Part shown: one piece after another, positions 23,301 to 38,300 of the stretch
How the letters are laid out: every line of letters begins with the position of its first letter
How positions within the stretch are numbered: position 1 is the first letter of the stretch
Assembly: GCA_947846985.1 (NCBI GenBank)
Contig: CANTUZ010000025.1
Span: 16,800,100-16,864,099, forward strand
From: Fratercula arctica
Taxonomy: Eukaryota; Chordata; Aves; Charadriiformes; Alcidae
DNA: 64,000 bases
Direction: 5' to 3'
Made by a program: the position numbers and the translations under genes
Notes under the pieces: generated by a model
The model's database searches: none
Told to the model about the DNA's origin: nothing
What the model saw: only the letters and a program-made list of their open reading frames with translations

Positions 23301-26300
23301 ATTTCCACCTTCTCAAAGGATAAATTAATGATTGTAATCTCTCTTTTTTTAAACAACTAGATCCATAAAGCCTAGTATATGATGAGAAACACCTAGTCTC
23401 TTTTTACAATAGAATTTACAATAGAACAGTAGCAGTCTAACAGAATGAACTATGCAAAGAGGAAAAAAAAAACTTTAAAACATGTAGGAGTTTTACTTTC
23501 TAAACAGCTTAAATCATTTACAGAACTATAAATGAATATGAAGGTTTATTTTTACTAGTATTTCCAAAATAACTTCAGGAAGCTTTTTACTGAAACCAAT
23601 TTTTGAATGAATAAGGAAGAAAAATAAAATGAATAACTGGTAAGTTGGCATTTATCATTGGCTATTTTAGCATTTCAGTAAGAGCTTCTGCATACTGGAA
23701 GCCTGGCTTCTTTTCTCATCCCATAGGAGCTTCAGATATGTAATCTGGTGCCAATTTACTGACACACATATATGATACAAGGGTCATTTGCCCTAGATCA
23801 AAAGCAGAAAAATTCAGGTTGTGAGGAACAAATCCTCAAACAAATTTGAAAATCAGGACAATTAAACATGAGAAAGCAATTCTATAAAGGGTAGCTTATT
23901 ATAAGGTTATTTACATTCATGTCATCTCCAGCTTCACACCAACTCATACAGGGAGATTTTGATTATCATTAGAAAATAAATTTCTCCTTTAAGATGCCAT
24001 CCACAGAAAACACTCAGCCTTACAAGTCATCGTATTTCCCCCTCTCATTACATGGTAACTGTGCCTTGATGTTTTTGGCACAAACTTGACCCCTTAAAGA
24101 AGACGTGTAAGAATGCACAAGGGGAACTCACACGTACTTTACAGATTTTGAGTACAAGCTATTGTTGGTCGCCTGGCTGGTATTCTCACTGCTTGAAGTT
24201 GATCCAAACTCTGGGAGTGCAGGCTCTGATCCGAACTCCAGAGCTCCAAACTGAACATTTAACCCTGTCACATCTGCCGATCCAGGCATCTCCACTGCAG
24301 AGGCAGGAATCTTAAAGGAGGAAAAAGCAGCCATAATTCCTTTGCATGCACTATCTGTATTAAAGATATCAGTAACTGACACCCTCTCCTCCCTTAAGTA
24401 CAGGCTTCTTCAGTTACTGCCTCAGCCTTTGCTGCTAACTAGATCTGCGACAATCCCTGACTTTACATCACATAAATTTACTACATTCCTGTAACCTGAA
24501 ATTAATTCATTGATTCTGTGCCCTGATCTGGAGCTGAAGGAGTAAGCCATACTATTCTACAATATCAAAGTATCATCTGTGTCCATCCCCCTTCAGCCAG
24601 CATTCATATTTTGGCTACTAAATCAATACAGAATCACTCAGTAACAGTCATTTTCTAAACAGAGCAATCTGACATGTGCTCGGAAAAGACAACATCACCG
24701 TATTTTGGAGCTAAAAACTATCCAGCTTAGAATTTCCTGCTTTATAAACAAGAAAAAGACCATGCTCTTTGCTCTCCTTCTCCTTAGCAACTTATATATA
24801 GAATAGAATCATAGAATCATTTAGGTTGGAAAAGATCCTTAAGATTGAGTCCAACTGTTAACCTAACACTACCAAGTCCACCACTAAACTATGTTCTTAA
24901 GCACTACATCTACACGTCTTTTAAATACCCCCAGGGATGGCAACTCAACCACAACCCTGGGCAGCCTGCTCCAATGCTTGACAACCCTTTCAGTGTAAAA
25001 ATTTTTCCTAATATTCAATCTAAACCTCCCCTGGCACAACTTGAGGACATTTCCTCTCATCCTATCCCTTGCTACTTGGGAGAAGAGACCGACCCCCACC
25101 TCGCTACAACCTCCTTTCAGGTAGTTGTAGAGAGCAATAAGGTCTCCCCTCAGCCTCCTTTTCTCCAGGCTAAACAACCCCAGCTCCCTCAGCCGCCCCT
25201 CATAAGACTTGTTCTCTAGACCCTTTACCAGCTTTGTTGCCCTTCTCTGGACCTGCTCCAGCACCTCAATGTCTGTCTTGTAGTGAGGGGCCCACAACTG
25301 AACACAGTATTCAAGGTGCAGTGCCGAATATAAAGGGACAATCACTTCCCTAGTCCTAGTCCTGCTGGCTACACTATTTCTGATACAAGCTTTTGTATGT
25401 TTATATATTTCCTAAGGACAAGCCACCACTCAATTACCCACCTTGGATGCTGGAGTTATCCTCCGTTTTGGTGGTTTTATATGTTTTTGCTGGGTTTGAT
25501 GGGCAGTCACTGCCTGGTTATCCATTGATATAGTGGGGAGCTGTAACATTTTGCTAACAGCTGTAGAGGTGTCTACTGGCAATGGGTCGCAGAGTTTTAT
25601 CTGGGAGGAGGACTCCAGCCCAGAAGGAGGAACAGGGACTGTCTGCATTTGTTGTTGCTGTCGTTGGGTCAGCTGGCTCAGAACTGGGGATGGTTCAGGC
25701 TGGGATTTAAAGTCTGGTCAGCGTTGGGAAAAAGAAATATCAAAATTAAAGCATTAAACTCTGCTCTTCATGCTTCTATTCTTTATGAAAGAATCTGGGT
25801 GACTTGACACACTCGACAGCTATGATTTTATAGAGTGTGCAAGTCTCTTTCAGACTTCACACAAGTTTCACATTGAACATTACCACTGCAATAGTAAGGC
25901 CAACATTTGATATTCTCTACTTTAAATAAACAGCTGTGGGCAAGCATTACTTAGCTTTCTTCAAAAATATGAAAACAAACCTATCTATACAGTCACATAA
26001 TATCACACATTAAGCCTCAAAAACTGTTATGGATTATTTTAATCAAAGACTGCAAGTTTCACTGCAATTAACTGTGCCAATAAATTGTGATTACCTCCAA
26101 GGGGTCTGGAGGTATTATGAGTTAGGATTTCCTGCTCCTACAAAGTAGATGATTTTCAACACAAATAGGAAGTCATCTATCATCTCAATCTGGCTGAAAG
26201 TCAAGAGACACTGGACACTGACAGGTTTTTTTTCCAAGTCTTCCCCTTTCATATCTTTCAGACGCTGAAAGCCAGGCAGTGGATCAGAGCGCTGGTCAAC

Positions 26301-29300
26301 AAATGTAAGAGATCCACAGCATTTGCAATGTGAAGGTCTTTTTATTCAGTTGGTAAAGTGCATTAGAAAGCAACTTAAAATGTACATAAACATTTTTTCA
26401 GAATTGCTGTGTATAAAAGATCATAACTGCTACCCAATTGGCTGCTTATCTACCTGGAAACATATACACATACACACAAGATAGATACAAGAGCTATCAC
26501 TCTTCACAATGAGAATACCACTAGGAACTAAACCACAAAACACAAGTTTGTGTCATTTTCACTGTTTCTACTAATTTTACTCAATTAAATGAAAAATTCA
26601 TACAATTATGAATAGACAAAATAGGTAACCTGCATCATTCTCAGCACATGTAGACTTCACACTAGGGAAAGAACACTGAGATGTGACGCACATTATGAAG
26701 AAATTATATAGCACTCATTCAAAATTCATAAAATAGAAGAGAAAAAAATGGTGGGGGAAAAAAAGACAAAATATGGTACATTATACTCAGCTAGAAGAAG
26801 CACAGGCACAGTGAAAATAAGTATTTTCCAGGATTTGTTGAGAAACAAAGTCACATCAAAGTTCCACTTAAATATTCAAGCAAATTAAATCAAAGTCGTG
26901 ATTACATGAAGGCTCAGCTTCTAAAGATGCAATGACATTTATGGATAGGCTTAAGCCTATCACAACATAATGTCTATTACCAGCAAGTAAGTGTAACACT
27001 TACAATGTTGTAACCAATTATATTATTAGGATTACATTTTTTAGAAAAAGCTTTTCACTTAAGGCCATTTTAAACTGTCATTGGCATTAAGAAATCCTAC
27101 AGGCTAACAGAGAGAGAAAGAGAGAGAAAACTATGTCAAAGCACTTACCAAACTGACTAAGGACTGAGGACTGAGTAATGGGCAGTTTTAGATCCCAGGA
27201 TGATGTGGTAGTTGTGGTAGTGGTGGTAGAGCCACTATTGTTTTGTTGAGAAGTAAACTGTCCCAAACCTGGAGATTTCAATTGGTCCAAGATTTGGGAT
27301 CCAGTAGAGTTTGCCAATTTAGAGGATCCAAGTTCTCCAAAGCCAGAACAAATAACTGCAGACTACCAAAAGACAAAAAAAAGAAGAAGGGAAAGAGTAG
27401 AGTTATGTATTTAATAAATAACTTGAACATAACCATAGGGTCAATGCCTACAGCTGCTATTTGGCAGCAACCAAAACCTCTTCAGTCCTTGATTACTAAT
27501 AAATGACCAATAAAATATTCAGCAGTTGTAGCATATGACCAACTTCCATCACTGATTGCAACAATACTGATTTACTTGAATCCATCTCAAAATAGCATGT
27601 ATTTACTAATAGTTGAACTGATTTTCAGAGAATAAATACAAGTGTCCGATTTCAAGCCCTCACAACTGACTCAGAAATAATCAGGTTTCCACAAAAAGCA
27701 GCCAGATATGTGCTTGGAAATAACACATCATATTTTTCTGGCATAGAACTCTTCACTATAAACAAGTTATTTCATCCTTAATCAGCATGCAGTAAACACA
27801 TATGCTCTCTACTCAAAAATTAATACAAGTACTTCATGTAAACCAAGAAACAACTACTTAGCAAAACCAGAAAAAAAAAAAGTAATCCTTTTTTTTGTGT
27901 GTGTGAATGGAAGGAATGGAATTCTTAATTCCATTCCTTCAACATTTGCAACCTGCATTTTACAAATACTGAAACATCTCATGAAATAACCAGTACTGGA
28001 AAAGTTGTTTAACCTGAAATATTTACTCATGAAGAATATTTAGAAAGTATAAGATAATTTTACCAGATTTTGAGGAGAATAAGAGTTTACAGCACTGGAG
28101 CTGCCAGTTCCTGATGCCATCTGGATGCTATGCTGAGAATTTGTGAAGACTAGGGCTTGGCCAAAGGTCTGCTGCTGGGGAGCCTCAAATGAGTTGCCTT
28201 CTGTCTCTTGGGTAGAAGTCACAGGCCTTTGAAGCAGTGTTACCAAATCAATGCTGTAAGAAAAAGCAAAGTTTGGCTGGAATAAACATGATGATTAAGC
28301 TGCACTGAAACTGAAGAAAGCACTAACAATACTAAAGCTGCCGTACTGGCAACAGAATTATTACTGATTAACAGTCTTTTCAAATATTGCTTGTCTGCCA
28401 TACAAAAAGAGGTAGAATAGAGGGTTTTGCCAGAAAGTAAGATTCTGCTAGCTGAAAGCTTCCACTACAGTTAGAATATAAGTTATCTTTGCTCTCTTTC
28501 AAACATTATCAAATTTATATAATGTATCACATAAATAACCTATATGATTAATATAACCAAGTAACTGGAGACAAGTCATAAAAGATACATTATGTTTGAG
28601 TGGATCCTGCCTGCAAGCCCATTTATATATATTGATAATCCACATTCTCTGTATATCACGCTATTCCTTTAAAAAGAGCAAGGGATCAAAGTCCTACCTC
28701 TGTATAGGGTGGGTATGAGGACGGTAAAGAATAAAGTCACACATGCAGCAATTGAGTGCATGTGTGATGTCATGGAAATCACAAGAGCAGCAGAAATAAA
28801 AGCTAAGTTTCTCAGATAGTAGGCACATATCCAAAATTACTCTACCACACATACCTGAGCAGGATGAGAAACATGAATTTTCTTATGGCTTACTAACCCC
28901 TACCACGTTTAGTGCAGGTTTATCCAAGGAAAAGCAAAGCATTCAGACAATAAAAGAAATCTACTCCAAAAATTCTGACTTAAGTTTATCCTAAATATAC
29001 TGCAGGCTTGGGCTGAAGAGCTGCTTCCAGCACTTTCATTATCATAGATTTCTTAATGTCCAAACCTTTATATTCCAAATGGAATATAAACTGTAGACCA
29101 ACTGATACCATACCTCCTCCAGGTCACATCCATGTTATAAGGAAAATTTTGCTGCAGTCTGGAGTACAGCGGTACAGCTGTATCAGGATGTTTGGAACCA
29201 TTAGGCCATCTAGTTTTCAGATCCCATGCTATCCAACTACCGAAGTCTTCATCACACAACTTTACCCTGCTCTCCTGTGATCTGAGGCTAATGCAGGCAA

Positions 29301-32300
29301 CTGATTCCACATCATCATTGGCCAGGCATTTGGTGAAGACAAAGGCAAGCAAAGGAAGGCAGCAACTGCCATATTTTTGGTTCTCTATCTGAGCTCTATA
29401 TCATCAGTTAAGGCAAGTAGTTGTGATGCTTACTAGGAAATTCACCTTCTTGCCAACTCAAGATTTTCTGTTAACATATTTGTCAAAGCACTATGTTCTG
29501 AACACTTTCCGCATCTACAGGGGCAGGATTTCCATTTTTTGAACAGCAAAGCCATTGCTTCCTTTTCAACAGCAGCAAACTTTTCTTCCCAGCTACTTTT
29601 GTTCCTGTCTGTAAGCAGTCTTTGTGCATGTCCTGGTTTCAGCTGGGATAGAGTTAATTTTCTTACTGGCAGCTGGTATAGTGCTAAGTTTTCGATTTAG
29701 GATGAGAATAATGTTCATAAGACGCTACTATTTTAGTTGTCGCTAAGCAGTCAAGGACTTCAGCTTCTCATACTGGCCTGCCAACATGAAGGCAGGGGAC
29801 ATCCAAGAAGCTGGGAGGGGACACAGCCAGGACAGCTGTCCCCAAATGACCAAAGGGATATTCCATACCATATGACATCATACTCAGCATATAAAGCTGG
29901 GGGAATAAGGAGGAAGGGGGGACGTTCAGAGTTATAGCGTTTGTCTTCCCAAGTAACCGTTATGTGTGATGGAGCCCTGCTTTCCCGTAGACAGCTAAAC
30001 ACCTGCCTACCAATGGGTAGTGAATGAATTCCTTGTTTTGCTTTGCTTGCGTGTGCAGCTTTTGCTTTACTTATTAAATTGCCTTTGTCTCAACCCATGA
30101 GTTTTCTCACTTTTACTCTTCTGATTCTCTCCTCATCCCACCGGGAAGGGGGTGAGCAAGCAGCTGTGAGGTGTTTAGTTGCCAGCTGGGGTTAAACCAC
30201 AACAGGGTCTTCTCAGTATTACACTCGTGGATTCGGTAAGTTTGTCTCCACTTCCGTAGTCAATAATAAGTAACACAGGAACCCAGAAAAACAACGATTT
30301 GCAAGCAAGGCTTTCACAATTTTGAAATTTTCTTGACCAATCTCTGACCAGGGCTGCCCCGTGTTTTATTCAACATTTTACATGTGCATGCTAACATTGC
30401 TTCACCAAGCAGAAGGTTTTTAAAGTATAGGGAAACCGTGGAAGAAGAGCTTACCTTTGCCCAGGAGTCACATGATTCTCAGCTGGAACAGAGGAAGCAG
30501 TGAAGACTTTTGTTTCAGAAAGCTGAAAAGGGGGCGGGGGGGAGAAGGTATTTTAATCATACACATGCTCACACTTCAGTGCTGCAACATCTGCAGAAAT
30601 TCCATCTTGGTCATGTACTTTCAGATAAAAGTCAGACTACCATTACAACCAGTTATACTCTGCTTAAAAAGATAAAACCACATAGTCAAACTTCAGCAAA
30701 GTCTTCTCCACAGAATCAAGTACCAATTTAATTAACACTACACTTGCAAATTTTTCACTGAGGCTCTGGCATTTTCCCAGAACCGAATGAATGGTTGTGA
30801 ACCATATGCAAGTGTCAGCCTCACAATATATTTCCTCCATCTGCAGTGAAATGCCTGTGCTTTTCAGCTCCTGTTCCTATGACAAAAATCATTCTCCAAT
30901 CACCAAACAGACAATATATTTAACAGCTAGCTACCAGCTCCCATGGCCAGTTGACAGGTGAGGTGAACAGGAAAATATACTCCAGCATTCTCATAAAAAC
31001 TCAACATCAACAAATCGGAAATAACAAAACCTTATTACTGTTTTTCTATGATGTACTGAAGTTAAAGAAAATGCTCCCACTAAAATACATTTATTTTCCT
31101 TTTTTCTTTTTTAAAGTGTTGCTGCTGTTTCAAATAAAAATTAAGACTACCAATACTGTACAGAAAATGTTTGCCTTCATCCACTTTCCAGCAATTCATA
31201 TATGTTTATTTCTCCCCTTCTGGTAGTTTCTGTAGTTAAACTTTATTTTCTTTAGCCAGGAAAATATGATCGCAATTTTAAGAGGAAAACCCAGAGCCAT
31301 CTACAGTACCTCAACATTTGTCTGGTCCTTCATTGTCCATGCCCTGAATATCCCTTTAACAAAATCCAACCTATTTTCACTGCAAGTAGTTTCCACCCTA
31401 TTTAAGAGCATGCTGACAACCTACTATACTTGCTCAATACTCACTACTAAAGATAAATACCAGGCAGGACTATTAGATCACAAAAATCTAATCCTTCTCA
31501 GGTCAAACAAAATTAAATTTCACTCACCTGCTCCTAACTTGTATCTGACTAGAGAACACCACATTTAAACAAAAATATTCTTGAAAAAACCACCTGGTCT
31601 TTATCTGCAGACAACAAATACATCAGTTTCCTTCCTTATTTTAATCGTTGGTCATGCTGCTAGAATTGTTTGTTTATTATACATTTAAATGTCTGGCTCC
31701 ATTTTCCAGCCACAGGTTCATATTATGCCTTTTTCCGATAGACTAAAACCAGAGCCCATTATATGCTAACAAAGTAATCTTTTCAGATTCAGTAAACTAA
31801 AAATCTCACTCTCAAGCACCAACTCTATCAGTAAATAATTTTCAGCTATTTTCCACAAGTTTTGTTTTGTAAATGCAATGAATAATTGGATGCAGTACTT
31901 CAGAATCAAGTTCAGAAGAGTCCACATACAGAAATATGAATCAGGAATGATTAAGAGACAGGGAAGAGTGCCTACAGGCAAAAAGACTACAATAGCTTTC
32001 TTTTGCCACAGCATCAGCCCTTTAAGAGATCATGCTGAGTTGGTTCTTTTTTCATCACCTGCTACAATCCTGAAAATTTGTCAGTTGCTGCTTTCCATAA
32101 AACAGCCCCTTGTTCTGGAGGTGTGCTTCTATTCCTATAAAACAAATGGGCACTTGGCTATATTAAAGCATTTGTCATTTGAACAGGTTAAGTCTATCAG
32201 AGGTCCAGATTTCTCTGCATGACTGGCTTACTTTTGCCATTCCAATAATTTTCAGATTTCCCACACATTTTATTCAGCAGTGATTTTATTTTTACTTCCA

Positions 32301-35300
32301 AATCATTGATAAAAACACTAGATGACATCCGGCCTGGGACTGGATTCCTTTATAGCCCTCCTAGAAATGCCCATGTTCAGTAAGAGTCCTCCTGCAAAAG
32401 ATTTATTGGCTGAAATCTGCAAGGCAGATTTTAATCCACTTATGCTCTGGCAGGGGGGTTGGACTAGATGATCTCCAGAGGTCCCTTCCAACCCTACCAT
32501 TCTGTGATTCTGTGTAATGTGCTTTGTGATAGCATGTAATTATTTTTAGAACAAAAGATGTAGATCAAATCTCTTACAATGACATACTCTGTCTTTACAG
32601 TTAACTTTTAATTTACTTCGACCAAGATCAGGTTTATTTCAAATTGACCTATTTTCCATAAAAATACACTGAATGGCACAAGCTGTATTCTTAGGCTGCT
32701 TTTTTTTTTTTAATCAGATGAATCAATTTTTCCTTTATTTTTTCCCCCAGGGATGTTTTGGGCTAATTTGTCTGCAGCTTGCCATTTCATTCACTCTTTC
32801 TGAACATCAGCACACAAACAGCTGTCGCCTAGGTTACAGGGAATTTTCCAGCACTCTAAAATTAATAAAAATTAACAACAGGCTAGAGATTTCATCTGCT
32901 GCTCTTTCAAGATTCATGTGCAAATTACTCAGGTTTAATAATTAATTAAAAAAATATTTCTATCCCTAGTCAGCACTGGCTCAGCACCCCTCCCATACTA
33001 CAAATGCTGTATTGTACCAGCATCAAAAAGGGTTGAGAACAAATTTTCACTATCCTTAGCCCACCTCTAGCATATAGTGCAGAAATAGAGGACAGGTTTA
33101 AAAAAAGATGCCAGCTTTTGATGGCAGTAAGTGATACAGAAAACCTAGGAATTTTAGAGTTTCTTTTAATTTTCTCAAAAGACACAGCCCTCTCATTAGG
33201 TAAGGATAGAGTTTTCATATCTGTTATATGACACATTCACACATTTCTAGGGATAACACTGACATGCCACCCTACAGGAGGAGGCAAAAGGGATGAGACA
33301 ATCACTTCCTCTTCTGAAAATAAACTTGAAATAATGGATGTTCCTATAAAAGATTAAAAACTTCTTAAAAGCTAAGGTTTCCTTTCCATATTTCTTGCTA
33401 CCTAGTTTGTTTTCTGAAGCACTTAAGCTTTAATACAATTGAAAACTTAAAATCACAAATGCGATTTTCACACGTGATGATCACAAATGCCAAATTTTTT
33501 GCAGACATGAAGACATCTCTTGCCTGATAAAGAATGAAAACCAAAATTATTGTAGTACTTTAGACAACACATCATGATGAAACAACAGGAATGAAGCAAT
33601 TAAGTGCTAACTTCAGCATACTACTAGCTCCTTTTTTAATATTATGAACATGAAGTGGACTAAGTGGAACAATTATGCAGATTTCAAACAAAAAGCATCA
33701 AGTGAGGAGTCTAAAGTTGATAGTAAGCTTCAACACTTAATTACATAAGTCTTGTGATAATATGGCTTTAAATCCCTATACAATAGTAGGTGGAAGTATG
33801 TGGTTAACGCTCATCAGCACTGAGAAGTAAAGAACTATAATTCACAAATACTTAATTTGGGATAAAACTTAAAATTTTATTATCTATGTATTGTCCACCA
33901 GCAAAATAAATTAATATTTCTTTATTCAATTTTATTTTAAAAATAAGCTTATCTAAATATATATATTTTAAACAGGAATTAACAGCAAGAAACACAGTAA
34001 GAAATATCATTGCATGCATACGGCAAAGTATTACTTCAAACATTTATTTTTTTAAGATAACACAAACTCTGAAAAGGGTAAATAATCAATTGGTCTATCC
34101 AACAAGGTACACTTACATCTTCATTCCAGTCTTCTGCGGTCCATTCTTCTATTGAGTTTTTCCACGTTCCTATCGCAATTTGGGGAAGGAAATAAAACAG
34201 TTACAAGCTAAAAGTACAACGTTGTATTTCAACTCTTCTGCTTTATAAGCAATCCTGTTTTCATTATTAGTGGAACACAAAGAGAGGGGATGGTGGTTGG
34301 AAACATGGGAAGCTCTAGAAAATTGGTCTGCAGATTTAAAATTTTGGGAGGGTTCCCCCCCCCCTTTAATTTTTGATTTCAGGAATTTCTTACCTACTAC
34401 GGTACCGGACATAATTTGCACAAATGCATGTCTGCAACCAGTGATTAATCCCAAACATTGGAAGAACTTCCTCCTGTGTCCCCAATGACAATGAGAGATT
34501 ACCCAACCCTCCCAGGGGATCTCCCAGTTTCATGCAAAAATTCATACAGAGCCTGAACAAAACACAACCACAACACCTGCTCTGACATCCATAATCCGAC
34601 TTTCAGCATACTCAAATTCAAGACTCAAGCTATGCCTCTGGAAGCTCCTTTCCAACTGTCCTGGTTCCAGCAGGGATAGGGTTAATTCTCCCCAAGACAC
34701 AGGTATTCCATGCCATGTGAGCCATGCCCACCCTGAGCTGCCGGGGGAGGGGGCAGGAAGTCGCTTCTTGGAGCGGGCTGGGGCGTCCCTGTCCGGTTGG
34801 TGAGCAGCGGGGAGCAGCAGTTCCGTAATCGTGTTTGTATATTCCTCTATCCGTGTTATTGTTGCTGTTTTTCTTGTTCCCTCTGCTGTTCTGTTAAACT
34901 GCCTTTGTCTCAACCCAAGAGTTTTGCCTTTTTCTTCTGATTCTTCCCGTATTGGGAAGACCCGAGCGATCGGCACGTGGTTCTTTGTTGCCATCTGAGG
35001 CCAAACCACGACACCAACCTGTTAACTCTCTCCTCAGTGCAGAACCACCCCAATCCCTTCCCCTAATAGAGCAATTTTATTTTAAAACATATATAATTCA
35101 TGTAATGGCAGCAGAAGACTCAATAAGCTTCCACTGTAGCTGCAAAACACTTCTTCCTGTAACTTGTGGCAGAGTTTATTTGGTGAACACTGGAGCACAG
35201 CTCATAGTCCACAGCATGCAGCAATGGGAAAACTACAGAAAACGATCCTACACATGTAAAAACCTGATCCCTTCCATAGGAAGTAGCAGGAATAGACATG

Positions 35301-38300
35301 CAACAGCAATAAACAGACTGAAGGCCAGTGTAAACATAGTGAAGGTTATCTCAGCAACAACCAGAGCTTTCATTTAAACTACATAACCATGAGTGAAGAA
35401 AATACCAGCAATAAAGTTCCTGCTATCATCACCTTTGATCAAGTACAAAAGCAAAAGAACTACTGCTTTAATCATTTCCTTTTACTTAACCAGGAACCCT
35501 CCGAGACACATACATCCAGAAACAAGCCCCCTGAAGACAGCATCAAATCCCGTTCATACTAATACCATCACTACATTAGTGCATTCTTTTGTACACCTTT
35601 ACAAAGCAGCGTCTTGGGCAGAGCGAGGGTCGAATGGCACTAATCCAGTGATGTGAACAGGCCTACCACGAAGATGTACACACAGTGGGGAGAAGACAGG
35701 AGGTTTATATCTTGGAATCAAAAATTATTTGGCAGGTCCTGAAGTAGGGTTTGATATATTAAAGCTGTAAACTAATTGAAGTGGGGGCTTAATATATTAG
35801 AACTGTAAATTAGAGTAGGAGCTTAATTTAGGAGACTAGGCGCCTTAAGGCTGTACAAAGAGCAGATGCAACAGTTGTAGTACTAAATGTCAGAACTTAT
35901 CTCCTATTTTTTAAGAAAGAATGCTTTAGGACAATATAACCTTGTAGTAGAAGCTTATCTCTCAAAACAAGGGGCCCAGGATTACTGAGGAATGCAGAGA
36001 CTAGTCAAAACTAACACTTTTGATGCGCCAGCAAGAATAAAGGAGTAGAGGCCTGCAGTTCACCAGGTCACAACGATGAAGAGGAGTGGAGGAAGTAAAC
36101 GACCACCACATGTCTCTGAAGACCACCGAGAGACTCTAGTGCGCATGCAGGAGTGGGCAGTAACCTGTAATAATGAGTTAATGAATAAGTAATCATTTCT
36201 TGGAAAACTAGTGAATATGCACACATAGTATGTATTTAAACTGTACAACTAAATCAGTTGGCGTGCATTAGGTGGAGCAATCCCCTGTGTGCCCGGCGCT
36301 GCAATAAAGAATACCTGCTTAATAGTCACCAAGGCTATTGAGTCTTAACTTCGGCATTTCACTGCATCAGTCCTGAGCAAGGTAACATCCGCTCTGTGTT
36401 GGCTTTATGGAGCAATACAGAGTTGCCTGAAACATCTCATGCTCACATTTTACCTAACAGCCCCTAACCAGGAGGTTTCCACATGCTGCAAAATATCAGG
36501 CACTTGAAAAATAACTAATAATCATATCCCAGCACAGCAAAATTACTACAAAGCCTCAAATTTCTAGACTAATCCACAAATTTCCACAGAAATTTTGGAA
36601 AGGAGGAAAAGCCCAATGAGTAGCAGTTTTTAGAGAAACAGTTGATTTTCCTTCCCTTCTCTTGACCAGCACAGGATCCATTCCTCTTATATTTCTTCTT
36701 TAAAGAAATACATCCTGGTATTTGCCCTGCTTATATTCATCTCCCATCAGAGCAAGGCCTGCCTCTGTAGAAGACAAACCTCATGTTGGTGTCAGAACAA
36801 CGGAGCTCAGAGTCTGCCAAAACAAACACAAAGAGAGCTCAGACAAATCAAGTCCAACTCTTGAGTATCCCCCATCACCTTTGGGAGACCAAACCTATTA
36901 GAATAATACTTGAGACATTTTCCTGACATTCAATTTAAATGTTTACCTGTTGCTCCTACTTACAACCGTGGTTCTGGGAGTTTACTCTTTAAATACAGAA
37001 CACAGACCTTTACCCTTTTATTAGTTTACCCAAGATAAATTTATTATTGTTGCTTATTAAGACTCTAGCTTCCCAACTCAATCCTTCCATCCTCAGTTAT
37101 TTCACTGCTCTTCTCTGTATCAAATCCAGTTTGCTAACGCCTTCCTCCTATTGATGGGATTCTAAGTCTGATCTTGCCACAAACGTATCAATTTCCTTTT
37201 AGTCCAAAATCCACCTTGGCATTATTGCAACTCCATATATCCTCTTCCCAACCTTTACCCCCAAGCCTTGCAAAGCATCACAATTTAAGAGTTCTCTGTT
37301 TTCCACTGAAATTATGCTTTGTGTTTTCAAGGAACCTTGTCATAGCAACTTCAACCTAGATGGCTATCTGTGACTCTTTCCTGTTTCCCTTTGTAACAAG
37401 TTTAGTTTTAGAAAGTTATAAAGCCAATAAAAAGTATGCTATATGTTTTCGGTAAGTCTTCAGCTATTTTCCTCCAATTCCTCACTTCCCATCACATATT
37501 TGATTTTTTTTTCTTTTTTGAATAATCAGCAATAGATATTAGCCCCAAAATAATTTCATTTTGGTCTATACCAAACTTATGTACTAATCCTTTCCTTCTG
37601 GATTACATTCAAATTCTAGAATGACCTGACGGTTTCCTTAAATTGTTTCTTCTGACTTTTACAGCAGTCCTAAAAATAAAACAATTTCCTTGTAACTTCC
37701 AAGCTACACAATTCCCTCCTTCTCCCTTGACAGTTACACTATAATTTATATTTTCTTTCTTGTTGCTCTTCAGTATCAGAGTCATTTAAGGCTGCTCATA
37801 ACCAAGATAATAAGTTTTTCTGTGAAATTTATTAAACTATCAAAGTAGAGGTATCAGTAAATTACCAGAATACAAATACCACTTTTATAACCTACTTTGA
37901 GAAGTGACCACCTCCAACATAATTTATTTATAAGAACTGCTGTGATTTGATGCTCAGGATCTCCCACTGCCTTGCATGTTACAAAAAAGGTAAGAGACTG
38001 AGCACTCAGCATGCCTGTAAGAAAATGCCAATCATGCTGTTCAAGTTTATTCCCTTTTGGATGAGGATTGGTAGTTTTGTTTCCTCCCATCTGTCCCTTC
38101 TCTTTGCCTTTCAGTTTTGTACATTACTTCTATAAAAAACAGGATGCAGGAAAACCACTGCTGAATTATTTGGAATGCTTAAATGTTATGAACCATTAAA
38201 AATTCACCCTTTACTCTCTTTTTTATTTCAACCAACAACACTAAATTTTACCTCCACAAAACCAGCTAGCTTTTCTATAGGATTACACAATGGTGCACCC

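Noticed and set aside
29623..30210. Target-site duplication of the LTR at 29629-30204
   Set aside because: The flanks TGTGCA and GGGTCT do not match, so no duplication was claimed; the borders may be off or the site decayed.
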